Below, in pieces: positions 36,496-45,555 of a DNA stretch of 64,000 bases (position 1 is the first letter of the stretch; every line of letters starts with the position of its first letter). The DNA is taken from assembly GCF_027019125.1 (NCBI RefSeq), contig NZ_JALUXE010000033.1:52962-116961 (forward strand), in the 5' to 3' direction. The notes beneath the pieces are model-generated. The model saw only the letters and a program-made list of their open reading frames with translations, was not told the DNA's origin and made no database searches. Source of the DNA: Roseovarius sp. (lineage in GTDB: Bacteria; Pseudomonadota; Alphaproteobacteria; Rhodobacterales; Rhodobacteraceae). The position numbers were made by a program, and so were the translations under genes.

Positions 36496-37944
36496 TCAGG
36501 GACGCCAGAACGACGGCAGGATAAGCACGATCACGGCCAGAATTTCCAGCCGCCCCATCAGCATGGCAAGGATCATCAGCGCCTTCGCCGCATCGGGAAA
36601 GGCAATCAGCGATCCGGTCGGCCCGACACTGGGGCCAAAGGCCGGACCGACGTTGAAAATCGCGGTCCACGCCCCCGTCACCGATTCCATCAGCGTGAGC
36701 CCCGTCAATTCCAGCGCGACCGAGAAGAATCCAAATGACAGGATATAGACGGTAAAGAGCAGCATCACCGATTGCAGCACCTCATCCTCGACGCGCCGCC
36801 CCTCATGGCGCAGGATCATCACGCTGGACGGGTTGAAAATGCGCCGCGCCTGCTGCCCCATGGCGCGCAACATCAGCTGGTAGCGGAAAATCTTGATCGA
36901 ACAGCCCGTCGAGCCGGTGCAGCCGCCAATCGCCCCCACTACGATCAGCACGACAAAGGGAAAGGTCCCCCAAGCGGTCACATCGCCATCGCCGAATCCG
37001 GTGCCGGAAAAGATCGACACGATGTTGAACAGTCGCAAGCGCACGCTTTCTTCCGAAAACTGGCCGTTCATTATGAAATCATAACCCACCACCAAGGCGA
37101 CGGAATAAAAGATCCACCGCAGATAGGTGCGCACCTGCGTGTCGCGATAGAGCGGCAGGATATTGCCCTGCACCCCCTGCATCATCCGCACAAAGGGAAG
37201 ACTGGCCAGGATCATGAACACCACGCAGGCATATTGCGGCCCGCCAGGAAAGGCCGCAAAGGAACTGTCCATGCTGGAAAACCCCCCCGTCGAGACCGTG
37301 GTCAGCGCATGCACGGTCGCATCAAACGCCCCCATGCCAAGGGCAAGAAAGGTGAGCGTGCAAATCGCGGTCAGCCCCAGATAGACGTTGAGCACACCCT
37401 TCGAGATGTCGATGGTGCGCGGCAGCGCCTTGCCAAAGGTGTCGAACCCCTCGGCGCGAAAGAATTGCATCCCCCCCACCCGCATCTCGGGCAGGAACAC
37501 CAGCGCCACGATCACGATCCCCAGACCGCCCAGCCATTGCAGGATGCCCCGCCAGAGCAAGAGCCCCTTGGGCAGGGTATCAAGCCCCGCAATCACCGTC
37601 GCCCCTGTGGTCGTCACGCCCGACATTGCCTCGAAAAAGGCGTCGATGAACTCCAGATCGGTCTCGCCCAGCATGAACGGCAGCGCGCCAAAGAGCGGCA
37701 TCGCCACCCAGACCAGAGTGGTCAGCAAGAACGCCTGCTGGATCGTCAGTGGTTGACCCATCGAATTCTTGCACGACAGCGCCACCAATCCGCCCGCAAT
37801 GCAGGTCACGATCATGCTTTCGGCGAAAACAGGCCAATGTTCGCGCCCCTCGGCGATATCCACCAAGAGCGGCAGCGCCATGGTCAGGCCCATGGCCATG
37901 ACCATCAGGCCAACGAGATATCCCACGGGTCGCACATCGAACAT
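36496..37944 (-). CDS. trkH: TrkH-type potassium uptake protein
   Basis: TrkH forms the membrane channel of the Trk potassium uptake system and works with the NAD-binding TrkA. The 482-residue protein has about ten hydrophobic segments and four pore loops with the selectivity residues in SGVTTTGATVI, STGGFSSMDSS, FSGTGFGDGDV and a last loop around WTAIFNVGPAFGPSVG. No trkA gene is adjacent. It is followed 27 bp later by the TPP-enzyme gene on the same strand. Confidence 0.95.
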   Translation of the reverse strand: MFDVRPVGYLVGLMVMAMGLTMALPLLVDIAEGREHWPVFAESMIVTCIAGGLVALSCKNSMGQPLTIQQAFLLTTLVWVAMPLFGALPFMLGETDLEFIDAFFEAMSGVTTTGATVIAGLDTLPKGLLLWRGILQWLGGLGIVIVALVFLPEMRVGGMQFFRAEGFDTFGKALPRTIDISKGVLNVYLGLTAICTLTFLALGMGAFDATVHALTTVSTGGFSSMDSSFAAFPGGPQYACVVFMILASLPFVRMMQGVQGNILPLYRDTQVRTYLRWIFYSVALVVGYDFIMNGQFSEESVRLRLFNIVSIFSGTGFGDGDVTAWGTFPFVVLIVVGAIGGCTGSTGCSIKIFRYQLMLRAMGQQARRIFNPSSVMILRHEGRRVEDEVLQSVMLLFTVYILSFGFFSVALELTGLTLMESVTGAWTAIFNVGPAFGPSVGPTGSLIAFPDAAKALMILAMLMGRLEILAVIVLILPSFWRP

Positions 37945-38007
37945 GAGGCGCAGAGTTGGCCGTTGCCGCCGGTACTGTCAAGCTGCATCGACACCCGTAT
38001 CCTGCCC

Positions 38008-38235
38008 TCAACCGGGCAGAATGTCCTCGAACACAAAAGCGGCAATATCGTCGCGCGTCAGCCCCATGGCCGCCAACTCCGAGTCGCTCAGACTCTGAAG
38101 ATGCGCCACGCTCGCCAGCCTCGATCGAGCCAGCAGATAGCCGTTCATCCCGGCGGCGCGTTCCACCAAGAAAAGATCCAGATCGCGCCGCCAATTGGCG
38201 GGCATGAAGCGGGTCGTCAGGTCGGTCTCGGCCAT
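38008..38235 (-). CDS. DUF1127 small protein, second copy
   Basis: A 75-residue protein. The segment LARSRLASVAHLQSLSDSELAAMGLTRDDIAAFVFEDIL has the DUF1127 pattern but is more acidic and less arginine-rich than the copy at 8654. The start at MAETDLTTRF is chosen; the 13 codons upstream in the track are not needed. No CCUCC-loop hairpins follow it. The end of trkH's upstream region lies 63 bp away, so it may lead into trkH. Confidence 0.78.
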   Translation of the reverse strand: MAETDLTTRFMPANWRRDLDLFLVERAAGMNGYLLARSRLASVAHLQSLSDSELAAMGLTRDDIAAFVFEDILPG

Positions 38236-38335
38236 GTGGGTTCCCTTTCCCGGATCGGACAGGTCCCCTCCCAAAAGCTATCATAGCGCGAATCCGGTCG
38301 AAAATCGCCCATCCCCGCACGGCCGCCACAGAGTG

Positions 38336-38352
38336 TTGCCGCATTGCAGCAA
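38336..38352. promoter_or_regulatory. Palindrome TTGCCGCA-T-TGCAGCAA upstream of the second DUF1127 gene
   Basis: An inverted repeat with 8-bp arms and one mismatch, about 100 bp upstream of the DUF1127 start at 38235. In that orientation it contains CTGC-AAT-GCGG, close to the CTGC-N3-GCAG site in front of the first DUF1127 gene. Confidence 0.4.
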
Positions 38353-38490
38353 TCGCACGGACCAAGGACGGGATGCCGTCCGAACCCTTCAACGCCTCAC
38401 GCAATAGTTAAGTTCAATTACAGTGGATTCATGCAAATGTCCGCGTGGACGACCAACGTGTCTCATGATTTTCAAGGGAGTGAACATAGA

Positions 38491-39078
38491 ATGAAACGCC
38501 AGCTTTTCGCCGCCGCGACCCTGATGGCCAGCCTCAGCCTTGCGCAAACCGCACATGCTGCCGAATGTGCCGTCGACGTGGATGACCCCTTCGCGCTCGA
38601 GGCCGCCGCGATCGAGGAAATCTACGCCTGCATCAAGGACGAGTTGGTCGCAGGCTACGCAAAAGAGGGCGATGCCGTCGCCAGCGCCTATCGCGACTGG
38701 ACCGTGTCCTCGACCCGCCCCGCCGTGGCCGGTGCGCATGGCAACCGCCTGCTTTATACCTTCGCCAATGACATCGCCGCCGAGCAATACCTGAAATACG
38801 CGACCGAGGGTGTGAGCATGCCCGTGGGCTCTGTTCTGGCCAAGGAAAGCATCACCATCAGCGCCAAGAAAAAGGCCGCCGTGCCCGGCCCGCTCTTTAT
38901 CATGACCAAGGGCGAACCCGGCAGCGCGCCGGAGACCGCCGATTGGGTCTATGGCGGCATTCAGCCCAACGGCCAGCCGATGAAATTCAAGCAGAGCTTC
39001 TGCCATGACTGCCACGTCGCATGGGAGGCACAGGACATGCTGGCCTATCCGCTGGAAGAGGTGCGGCTCGCAAACTGA
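38491..39078 (+). CDS. Cytochrome P460 family protein
   Basis: A 195-residue exported protein (MKRQLFAAATLMASLSLAQTAHA signal peptide). The C-terminal SFCHDCHVAWEAQDMLAYP carries the c-type heme motif CHDCH, followed by the pattern of cytochrome P460 / cytochrome c'-beta proteins. Family members either oxidise hydroxylamine or bind NO; in P460 a lysine cross-link tunes the heme, and several lysines lie in the stretch ISAKKKAAVPGPLF. The function in this organism is unknown. GGGAG precedes the ATG. No nitrogen-oxidation genes are nearby. A strong terminator follows. Confidence 0.88.
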   Translation: MKRQLFAAATLMASLSLAQTAHAAECAVDVDDPFALEAAAIEEIYACIKDELVAGYAKEGDAVASAYRDWTVSSTRPAVAGAHGNRLLYTFANDIAAEQYLKYATEGVSMPVGSVLAKESITISAKKKAAVPGPLFIMTKGEPGSAPETADWVYGGIQPNGQPMKFKQSFCHDCHVAWEAQDMLAYPLEEVRLAN

Positions 39079-39097
39079 GCAGCATGCCAGAAAATGC

Positions 39098-39128
39098 GCC
39101 CGGCTCCTCTCAGGGGCCGGGCTTTTGT
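39098..39128 (+). terminator. Rho-independent terminator after cytochrome P460
   Basis: Stem GCCCGGC/GCCGGGC with an 11-nt loop, followed by TTTTGTTT. Confidence 0.8.
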
Positions 39129-39163
39129 TTGCAAATCCGTGTCCCCTGGGTCATTAAACCCGA

Positions 39164-39871
39164 ATGACCTTACAGATGCGCGCACTCCTTGTTCACCTCT
39201 TTACTGCCACCGGCGCCGTCTTCGCGATGCTCGCGATGCTTGCGGCGGTCGATCACAAATGGGAACTGATGTTTCTCTGGCTGGTGGTGGCCTTTGCGGT
39301 GGACGGCATCGACGGGCCGCTCGCGCGCAAATACGATGTGCAGCAATATGCCCCCGAATTTGACGGCGTGCTGCTCGATCTGATCATCGACTATCTCACC
39401 TATGTGTTCATCCCGGCCTTTGCGCTGTTCAAATCCGATCTCTTGCCGGGCTGGACAGGCTGGCTCGCCATCATCGTGATCACCTTTGCAAGTGCGATGT
39501 ATTTCGCCGACACGCGGATGAAAACCAAGGACAATTCCTTTTCCGGCTTTCCCGGATGCTGGAACATGCTGGTGCTGGTGCTCTTCGCGCTTGCTCCGAA
39601 TTTCTGGATCATCCTCGGATTGGTGGTGGTGCTCGCGGTGGCCATGTTCCTGCCGCTCAAATTCGTGCATCCCGTCCGCACCGAACGCTGGCGCTGGCTG
39701 ACCCTGCCGATGGCCCTCGCGTGGACGTTCTTTGCCGGATGGGCCGCTTGGGTCCATTTCGATCCGCAAAGCTGGGCGCATTGGGGGCTGGTCGTCACAA
39801 GCGTCTACCTGCTCTTCGCAGGGATCGTGCAACAGATTTTCCCGCGCAAGGGTGATCTCGACCGCCTTTAG
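39164..39871 (+). CDS. pcs: Phosphatidylcholine synthase (CDP-alcohol phosphatidyltransferase)
   Basis: Pcs joins choline to CDP-diacylglycerol to make phosphatidylcholine in the inner membrane, a pathway typical of alphaproteobacteria. The 235-residue protein has the CDP-alcohol motif in VDGIDGPLARKYD...FDGVLLDLIIDYLTYVF and about eight membrane helices. Pcs-type conserved stretches such as MYFADTRMKTKDNSFSGFPGCWNM are present. It is set off from the upstream gene by a terminator. Confidence 0.9.
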   Translation: MTLQMRALLVHLFTATGAVFAMLAMLAAVDHKWELMFLWLVVAFAVDGIDGPLARKYDVQQYAPEFDGVLLDLIIDYLTYVFIPAFALFKSDLLPGWTGWLAIIVITFASAMYFADTRMKTKDNSFSGFPGCWNMLVLVLFALAPNFWIILGLVVVLAVAMFLPLKFVHPVRTERWRWLTLPMALAWTFFAGWAAWVHFDPQSWAHWGLVVTSVYLLFAGIVQQIFPRKGDLDRL

Positions 39872-39901
39872 AACGTGCGGCACCCCATCGAGACCATACC
39901 C

Positions 39902-39922
39902 GTCCCGGGCTTGACCCGGGAC
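39902..39922 (+). repeat. Dispersed repeat hairpin GTCCCGGG-CTTGA-CCCGGGAC
   Basis: A perfect 8-bp-arm hairpin matching the middle module of copy 1 (4121-4141). It lies between the convergent pcs and orf125 genes, with further CG-rich inverted segments (CCCCGGCTCGGGGGCCGGG) after it. Confidence 0.75.
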
Positions 39923-39992
39923 CACGCCCAAGCAGCATAGAGACCCCGGCTCGGGGGCCGGGACGCCGTAACCCCGATCAGATGCAACGCCC

Positions 39993-40370
39993 CTAGAGCG
40001 TATCCAGACAATGCCGCCGGAACGCCCGCTTGAGCAGGTCCAATTCCTCGCGCAAGAGCGCCATCTCGGCGCGGATGTCATAGCTCAGCACATCCCCCGC
40101 CAAGAGCGCGAAACTGTCCAGAACCTCGCCGCTCCGCCGATCCCGGATGACAAAGGTCTGCACCCCGTCGGCGATCTTCTCCACGGGCACCGGCACCCGC
40201 ACCACCCAGAGCTTTTCCTCTGGCTTGGCCGTCACCACGACCCCCGCCACCGGCTGCTGCTGATGCGTCACCTCGATCTCGGGCGCGGCCTCGGTCGCGT
40301 CCGTCCGCGTCAGCACCCCCTCCCAGACCCCTTCAAAGAGCCGCGTCTTGGTCAATGTCCACTCGTTCAT
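39993..40370 (-). CDS. Conserved hypothetical protein (125 aa)
   Basis: A 125-residue soluble protein, MNEWTLTKTRLFEGVWEGVL..., with a beta-rich middle (VAGVVVTAKPEEKLWVVRVPVP; DGVQTFVIRDRRSGEVLDSFAL) and a C-terminal coiled coil EMALLREELDLLKRAFRRH. I do not recognise the family. The spacing of 9 bp behind the next gene, on the same strand, suggests joint translation and a joint function. Confidence 0.72.
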   Translation of the reverse strand: MNEWTLTKTRLFEGVWEGVLTRTDATEAAPEIEVTHQQQPVAGVVVTAKPEEKLWVVRVPVPVEKIADGVQTFVIRDRRSGEVLDSFALLAGDVLSYDIRAEMALLREELDLLKRAFRRHCLDTL

Positions 40371-40379
40371 CGCACCCTC

Positions 40380-41138
40380 CTAGAGCGCCGCGCGCGGGCG
40401 ACGACTGAACGTCACATCCCGCAACACAAGCTGGCTCATCTGCGGATTCTCGAAGATCAGGTCGATCCACGCCCGCTCCACCCGCTTTTCGTTCAGGTTG
40501 GAATAGGCCAGATCGAACTCGACCATGATTTCTTCCGCGTTCAGCGGCAATTCCCGCACGATCTGTTCGGTATTCGGCCCGTGCTTGATGTTGAGCCGGG
40601 CAAAGATTTCCAGCGGCTTTTCCAGTTCCACAATCGTGTCCATCCGCAACAAATGCCGCTTGGTCAGCCCGTTCACCGCCTGCTGCGGAAAATCCAGCAC
40701 CACCGACAGAAACGATCCGTCAAAGGCAAACACATCCATCCGCAAACCATACGGGGCCAGATCCGCCTCGCGACTGTTGCGCAACTGGCGCAAACACAGC
40801 TCCGAGCGCGCGCAATCGTGAAACAAAGTCACCTCGCGCCCCAGCATCGACTTGGACCGGACCGAGGCCATGCCGGGCACCGGCAGGGGCTCGCGCCACA
40901 ACTCCGGCCGCCACGCCCAATCGGTGCCATGCGGACGGGAAAACGAATTCGACCCGATCATCGGCAGGGCCAGCCGGTTATCGGCAATCGAGATCACCTC
41001 GTTGAGCGAATACATCAGCTTGCGCGCCCGCGCCCGTGCGCGCCGCAACTCGGCCAAGCCCATCATCGGGGCATTGCGCGCGGTCTGCCGCCAAATGCGC
41101 AGGCTGCGGCGATGCGTCAACACGTCCAGTAATTTCAT
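40380..41138 (-). CDS. Conserved hypothetical protein (252 aa, DUF6478-like)
   Basis: A 252-residue protein from MKLLDVLTHRRS. It has a basic N-terminus (RRARARARKLMYSLNEV) that could contact the membrane or nucleic acid, and then DWAWRPELWREPLPVPGMASVRSKSMLGREVTLFHDCARSEL. I believe it belongs to DUF6478, a family mostly seen in Rhodobacteraceae, but this is recalled and not checked. It is upstream of and closely spaced to orf125. No catalytic motif is evident. Confidence 0.72.
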   Translation of the reverse strand: MKLLDVLTHRRSLRIWRQTARNAPMMGLAELRRARARARKLMYSLNEVISIADNRLALPMIGSNSFSRPHGTDWAWRPELWREPLPVPGMASVRSKSMLGREVTLFHDCARSELCLRQLRNSREADLAPYGLRMDVFAFDGSFLSVVLDFPQQAVNGLTKRHLLRMDTIVELEKPLEIFARLNIKHGPNTEQIVRELPLNAEEIMVEFDLAYSNLNEKRVERAWIDLIFENPQMSQLVLRDVTFSRRPRAAL

Positions 41139-41245
41139 GCAGAGCGCACCCTTGCCAATCTTCGCACGCACGGCCGTGCCGAAATGCTACGTCCCAAATC
41201 CTTGCATAGCATTAATTCAAAAGAGGAAACAATCCATCCCAAAGA

Positions 41246-41809
41246 TCAGGAAGAGGGGCTTGCCCCCCGCATCGCCCGCGCCAGGGCTTGCACCAGCGCC
41301 AGCCCCTCGGACCCCGACACGCCCTGCCCCTCGGGGCCGTAAACCGCCAGTCCCACCATATGCCCGTTCACGATCATGCCGGCACGCCAATGCACCGGAT
41401 CACCCCCGGGCAGCACGGCATCGCCACCCTGCATCACCTGCACCACAGCCAGATCGTCCTCGTCCTGCGCCACCCGCACCTCTGCCGGGGCCAGCGCCCG
41501 GGCCATGGCCTGCGCATCCGGCGCCTGTCCCGAGGCCGCACGCGGCAGAACCGAAACCGTCATCACCGCCGGATCGGCGTAAACACCGCCGGTCTGCCCG
41601 AGGCTGTGACAACTGGCCATCAGCGCAAAACTGCCCGACGCCCCACGCCGCACGCTGGCGGCATCCACGCAATAGCCGCGCGGCCCCGTCACCACCACAG
41701 CCCCCTCGTAAAACGCCACCGCCGCCACCGCCTGCGGCTTGCTCGCAGGCGCGGCGAGACAGCCCGCAAGGGCCATCATCCCCAGCCCAAGCAGGGTCCG
41801 GCGCGCCAT
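41246..41809 (-). CDS. Predicted lipoprotein of unknown function
   Basis: A 187-residue protein with a lipobox (MARRTLLGLGMMALAGC). The mature part (VAFYEGAVVVTGPRGYCVDAASVRRG...MASCHSL) has two cysteines and a mixed alpha-beta look, and no domain I recognise. The start at 41809 gives a proper signal peptide. The track start at 41848 would overlap the ilvD end and give a poorer one. It lies 19 bp after ilvD and 107 bp upstream of the DUF6478-like gene on the same strand. Confidence 0.75.
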   Translation of the reverse strand: MARRTLLGLGMMALAGCLAAPASKPQAVAAVAFYEGAVVVTGPRGYCVDAASVRRGASGSFALMASCHSLGQTGGVYADPAVMTVSVLPRAASGQAPDAQAMARALAPAEVRVAQDEDDLAVVQVMQGGDAVLPGGDPVHWRAGMIVNGHMVGLAVYGPEGQGVSGSEGLALVQALARAMRGASPSS

Positions 41810-41828
41810 CGCCCGGACCCTGCCCCGC

Positions 41829-43586
41829 TCAGAGGTCCATATAGACATGCCGCTCGGCAGCCGCGCCGGGATGGGTCACAGCGCCCTTGTAGGTCTCGCC
41901 CACCAACTGCGCATATTTCCACAGCGCGCCGCTCGTGTAGATGGTCTCACGCGGGCCTTTCCACGCGTCCTTGCGCTTGGCCAGTTCCTCGTCGCTCAGA
42001 GCCACCGACAATTCGCCCTTGATCGCGTCAATGGTGATCACGTCGCCTGTCTCGATCAGGGCAATCGGCCCTCCATGCGCCGCCTCGGGGCCAACGTGAC
42101 CCACACAGAAGCCGCGCGTGGCCCCCGAGAAACGCCCATCGGTAATCAGCGCCACCTTCTTGCCCATGCCCTGACCGCTCAGCGCCGCCGTGGTCGACAG
42201 CATCTCGCGCATGCCGGGGCCGCCCGCCGGACCCTCATTGCGGATGACGATGACCTCGCCCTCCTTGTAGGCGCGCGCCTTGACCGCCTCGAACGCATCC
42301 TCTTCGCATTCGAACACGCGCGCCGGGCCGGTAAAGACCTGATGTTCGGGCGCGATGCCCGCCACTTTCACGATCGCGCCGGTCGGGGCCAGATTGCCCT
42401 TGAGACCGACAACGCCCCCCGTCTTGGTGATCGGCGTTTCAATCGGATAGATCACCTTGCCATCGGCCTCGCGCTCGATCAGGTCCAGTTCCTCGCCGAT
42501 GCTGCGCCCGCTCGCGGTCATGCAATCCTCATGGATCAGCCCCGCCTTGCGCAATTCCTTCATCACCACCGGAATACCGCCTGCATCATAAAGGTCCTTG
42601 GCCACATAGGCCCCACCCGGTTTCAGATCGACGAAATAGGGCGTGTCGCGGAAGATGTCGCAGACATCCTCAAGAAAGAAATCAATCCCCGCCTCGTGCG
42701 CAATCGCAGGCAGGTGCAGACCGGCATTGGTGCTGCCCCCGGTGCAGGCCACGACCCGCGCCGCATTCTGCAAACTCTTGAGCGTCACCACATCGCGCGC
42801 CCGGATATTGCGCTCCAGCAGGTGCATCACCGCCCGCCCCGAGGCCTCGGCATATTGATCGCGGCTCTCGTAAGGGGCCGGCATACCCGAAGAGTTCATC
42901 AGCGCCAGACCGATCGCCTCGGACACGCAGGCCATGGTGTTGGCCGTGAACTGCCCCCCGCAGGCCCCCGCCGACGGGCAGGCCACCCGCTCCAGCATAT
43001 CCAGCGCCTTGTCCGACATCTCGGCATTCTGATGCCGCCCGACCGCCTCGAACATATCCTGCACGGTCAGGTCACGGCTGCGGAAATCTTCGGGAATCTC
43101 GCTCACCTGCGGCGCCTTGCCCGGCAGGATCGACCCGCCATAAATGAACACCGACGGCACATTCAGCCGCACCATCGCCATCATCATCCCCGGCAGGGAT
43201 TTGTCACAGCCCGCCAGCCCCACCAGCGCGTCATAGCAATGCCCGCGCATGGTCAACTCCACCGTATCGGCAATCGCCTCCCGGCTCGCGAGGCTCGACC
43301 GCATCCCCTCATGCCCCATGGCGATCCCGTCCGTCACGGTGATGGTGGTGAACTCGCGCGGGCTGCCATGCGCCTCTTTCACGCCGCCCTTGACGGCCTG
43401 CGCCTGACGGTTCAGCGCGATATTGCACGGGGCCGCCTCGTTCCAGCAGGTCGCCACACCGACGAGCGGCTGATGGATCTCCGTCTCGGTCATGCCCATG
43501 GCATAATAATAGGACCGATGCGGCGCGCGCTCGGGCCCTTCGGTCACGTGACGGCTGGGCAGTTTGGCTTTGTCGAACTTGGTCAT
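41829..43586 (-). CDS. ilvD: Dihydroxy-acid dehydratase
   Basis: IlvD dehydrates 2,3-dihydroxy acids to 2-oxo acids in valine, leucine and isoleucine synthesis and needs an Fe-S cluster. The 585-residue protein carries its ligands in [12 protein letters not shown] (C56-like), [14 protein letters not shown] and [15 protein letters not shown], with [14 protein letters not shown] and [10 protein letters not shown]-type segments further on. The start at [17 protein letters not shown] gives the standard N-terminus. Confidence 0.96.
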   Translation of the reverse strand: MTKFDKAKLPSRHVTEGPERAPHRSYYYAMGMTETEIHQPLVGVATCWNEAAPCNIALNRQAQAVKGGVKEAHGSPREFTTITVTDGIAMGHEGMRSSLASREAIADTVELTMRGHCYDALVGLAGCDKSLPGMMMAMVRLNVPSVFIYGGSILPGKAPQVSEIPEDFRSRDLTVQDMFEAVGRHQNAEMSDKALDMLERVACPSAGACGGQFTANTMACVSEAIGLALMNSSGMPAPYESRDQYAEASGRAVMHLLERNIRARDVVTLKSLQNAARVVACTGGSTNAGLHLPAIAHEAGIDFFLEDVCDIFRDTPYFVDLKPGGAYVAKDLYDAGGIPVVMKELRKAGLIHEDCMTASGRSIGEELDLIEREADGKVIYPIETPITKTGGVVGLKGNLAPTGAIVKVAGIAPEHQVFTGPARVFECEEDAFEAVKARAYKEGEVIVIRNEGPAGGPGMREMLSTTAALSGQGMGKKVALITDGRFSGATRGFCVGHVGPEAAHGGPIALIETGDVITIDAIKGELSVALSDEELAKRKDAWKGPRETIYTSGALWKYAQLVGETYKGAVTHPGAAAERHVYMDL

Positions 43587-43684
43587 GAGAGGCCTCCCGG
43601 AATTAGCTGGAAATCGGTCTAGGCCAGCGGCGCGGCGGGGGCAAGCCGATTGCAACCCCTCAGCCCTGCCTATAGCTTGCGCGC

Positions 43685-44572
43685 ATGAGATATGACGCCC
43701 ATGAAATCCTCGTTGGCCCTGCCCGCGCCACGGCCCATCCCGCGCGCCTTCTGGCAGGCATCGCCCTTGGCGTGCCGGTATTTGTGGCGCTGAGCTTTGG
43801 CTATGCCGCCCTCTTGCCGCGCCTCTTCGGACCCGAGGCTTGGGCGCAGATCGCGCCCGGCATCGAAACCGCCTCCAACCCCCAAGGCGTGTTGATCAAC
43901 CTCTTCGTGTTCGGCCTCTTGATCGTGGCCTTGGGCCTCACCCTGCGCATCGTCCACCGGCGCGGCCTATCTGGCATCATCGGCCCCCGTGCCCTTGCCC
44001 TGCGCCAATTCACCCGCGCAATGGGGGTCATGCTGCTGCTTTACGGTGTTCTGCTCTTTCTGCCCATGCCCGACGGGCTGGAACCGGTTGCCAACCTGCC
44101 CGCCGCGCAATGGCTGATGCTTCTGCCGCTCGCGCTGACCGGCCTCTTTCTTCAGGTCTTTGCCGAGGAACTGGTGTTTCGCGGCTATCTCCAGAGCCAG
44201 CTTGCCGCGCGCTTTGCATCGCCTCTTGTATGGATGGTGCTGCCCTCTCTCGGCTTTGCGGTGCTGCATTACGATCCGGTCAGTTTTGGCACGAATGCCT
44301 GGGTCGTGGTCGCCTGGGCTGCGGCCTTTGGCCTTGCCGCCGCAGACCTCACCGCCCGCTCTGGCACCCTTGGCCCCGCCACGGCGCTGCATTTCATCAA
44401 CAATTTCAGCGCCATCATGATCGCCGCCCCACGCGGGCAGTTCGACGGGATGGCGCTTTATGCCTATCCCTTCACCGTGGACAATTCCGAGGCGCTCTGG
44501 GCGATGATGCCGCTCGACCTGCTGATCCTCGTCTGCGGCTGGCTCGCCATTCGCCTCAGCTTGCGCCGCTGA
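43685..44572 (+). CDS. CPBP family intramembrane metalloprotease
   Basis: A 295-residue membrane protein of the CPBP (CAAX protease/bacteriocin-processing) family. The catalytic EE-x3-R motif is [14 protein letters not shown] (EELVFR), and the later motif FAVLHYD carries the conserved His; HFINN provides the last His/Asn site. About eight membrane helices are apparent. The substrate is unknown. It is divergent from ilvD and 62 bp upstream of accD. Confidence 0.9.
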   Translation: MRYDAHEILVGPARATAHPARLLAGIALGVPVFVALSFGYAALLPRLFGPEAWAQIAPGIETASNPQGVLINLFVFGLLIVALGLTLRIVHRRGLSGIIGPRALALRQFTRAMGVMLLLYGVLLFLPMPDGLEPVANLPAAQWLMLLPLALTGLFLQVFAEELVFRGYLQSQLAARFASPLVWMVLPSLGFAVLHYDPVSFGTNAWVVVAWAAAFGLAAADLTARSGTLGPATALHFINNFSAIMIAAPRGQFDGMALYAYPFTVDNSEALWAMMPLDLLILVCGWLAIRLSLRR

Positions 44573-44634
44573 TTGCATTTCGCCCGCGCCCCGCTTATGT
44601 GATGGCGCAATCGTCACCAGAGGGACCGGACCCG

Positions 44635-45555
44635 ATGAACTGGATCACCAATTACGTGCGCCCCCGGATCAACTCGATCTTCTCGCGCCGCGAAATCCCC
44701 GAGAACCTCTGGTCCAAATGCGACGAGTGCGGCACCATGCTGTTTCACCGCGAACTCTCGGGCAATCTCAACGTCTGCACCAATTGCGGCCACCACATGA
44801 GCATCACGCCGCGCGCCCGGTTCGCGGCGCTCTTTGACGGCGGCATCTTCTCCGAGGTCGAGGTTCCCGCGCCCACCCCCGACCCGCTGCAATTCCGCGA
44901 CCAGAAGAAATATCCCGACCGCCTGCGCGCCGCCCAGAAACAGACCGGCGAGAAAGAGGCGATGCTCGTCGCCACCGGCGAGATGGGCCGCACGCCCATC
45001 GTGGCCGCCGCCCAGGACTTCAGCTTCATGGCCGGCTCCATGGGCATGTATGTCGGCAACGCCATCATCGCGGCGGCAGAAACCGCCGTCAAACTCAAGC
45101 GCCCCCTCATCCTCTTCTCGGCCGCAGGCGGCGCGCGGATGCAAGAGGGCATCCTGAGCCTGATGCAAATGCCCCGCACCACCGTCGCGGTGCAGATGCT
45201 CAAAGAGGCAAACCTGCCCTATATCGTGGTGCTGACCCATCCCACCACCGGCGGTGTGACGGCCTCCTATGCCATGCTGGGCGATGTCCAGATTGCCGAA
45301 CCGGGCGCGCTCATCTGCTTTGCCGGGCCGCGCGTCATCGAACAGACCATCCGCGAAAAACTGCCCGAGGGCTTTCAGCGCGCCGAATACCTGCTGGATC
45401 ACGGCATGCTCGACCGCGTGACGCCCCGCACCCAGATGCGCGACGAATTGATTACCATCACCCGCATGTTGATGGGCCTGCCCCCCGCGATCAAGGGCGA
45501 CCTGCCCGCCCCCGGACCCGAGGCACAACCGCAGCAGGACGCCACCAAAAAATGA
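44635..45555 (+). CDS. accD: Acetyl-CoA carboxylase carboxyltransferase subunit beta
   Basis: AccD forms the carboxyltransferase with AccA (encoded at 49.1 kb) and moves CO2 from biotin to acetyl-CoA. The 306-residue protein has the zinc ribbon C-x2-C-x15-C-x2-C (CDECGTML...CTNCGHH) and the crotonase-fold blocks SAAGGARMQEGILSLMQMPRT and HPTTGGVTASYAMLGD. It shares 4 bp with folC, a pairing seen in many bacteria. Confidence 0.97.
   Translation: MNWITNYVRPRINSIFSRREIPENLWSKCDECGTMLFHRELSGNLNVCTNCGHHMSITPRARFAALFDGGIFSEVEVPAPTPDPLQFRDQKKYPDRLRAAQKQTGEKEAMLVATGEMGRTPIVAAAQDFSFMAGSMGMYVGNAIIAAAETAVKLKRPLILFSAAGGARMQEGILSLMQMPRTTVAVQMLKEANLPYIVVLTHPTTGGVTASYAMLGDVQIAEPGALICFAGPRVIEQTIREKLPEGFQRAEYLLDHGMLDRVTPRTQMRDELITITRMLMGLPPAIKGDLPAPGPEAQPQQDATKK

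Noticed and set aside
36772-38286. 504-aa plus-strand ORF opposite trkH
   Set aside because: It is antisense to trkH, with His/Gln/Arg-rich composition typical of the mirror frame of high-GC genes.
39170-40081. 303-aa minus-strand ORF opposite pcs
   Set aside because: It mirrors pcs and crosses the terminal repeat. The pcs frame has the CDP-alcohol motif and membrane helices.
41739-43622. 627-aa plus-strand ORF opposite ilvD
   Set aside because: It mirrors ilvD, which has intact Fe-S motifs. No family signal on the plus strand.
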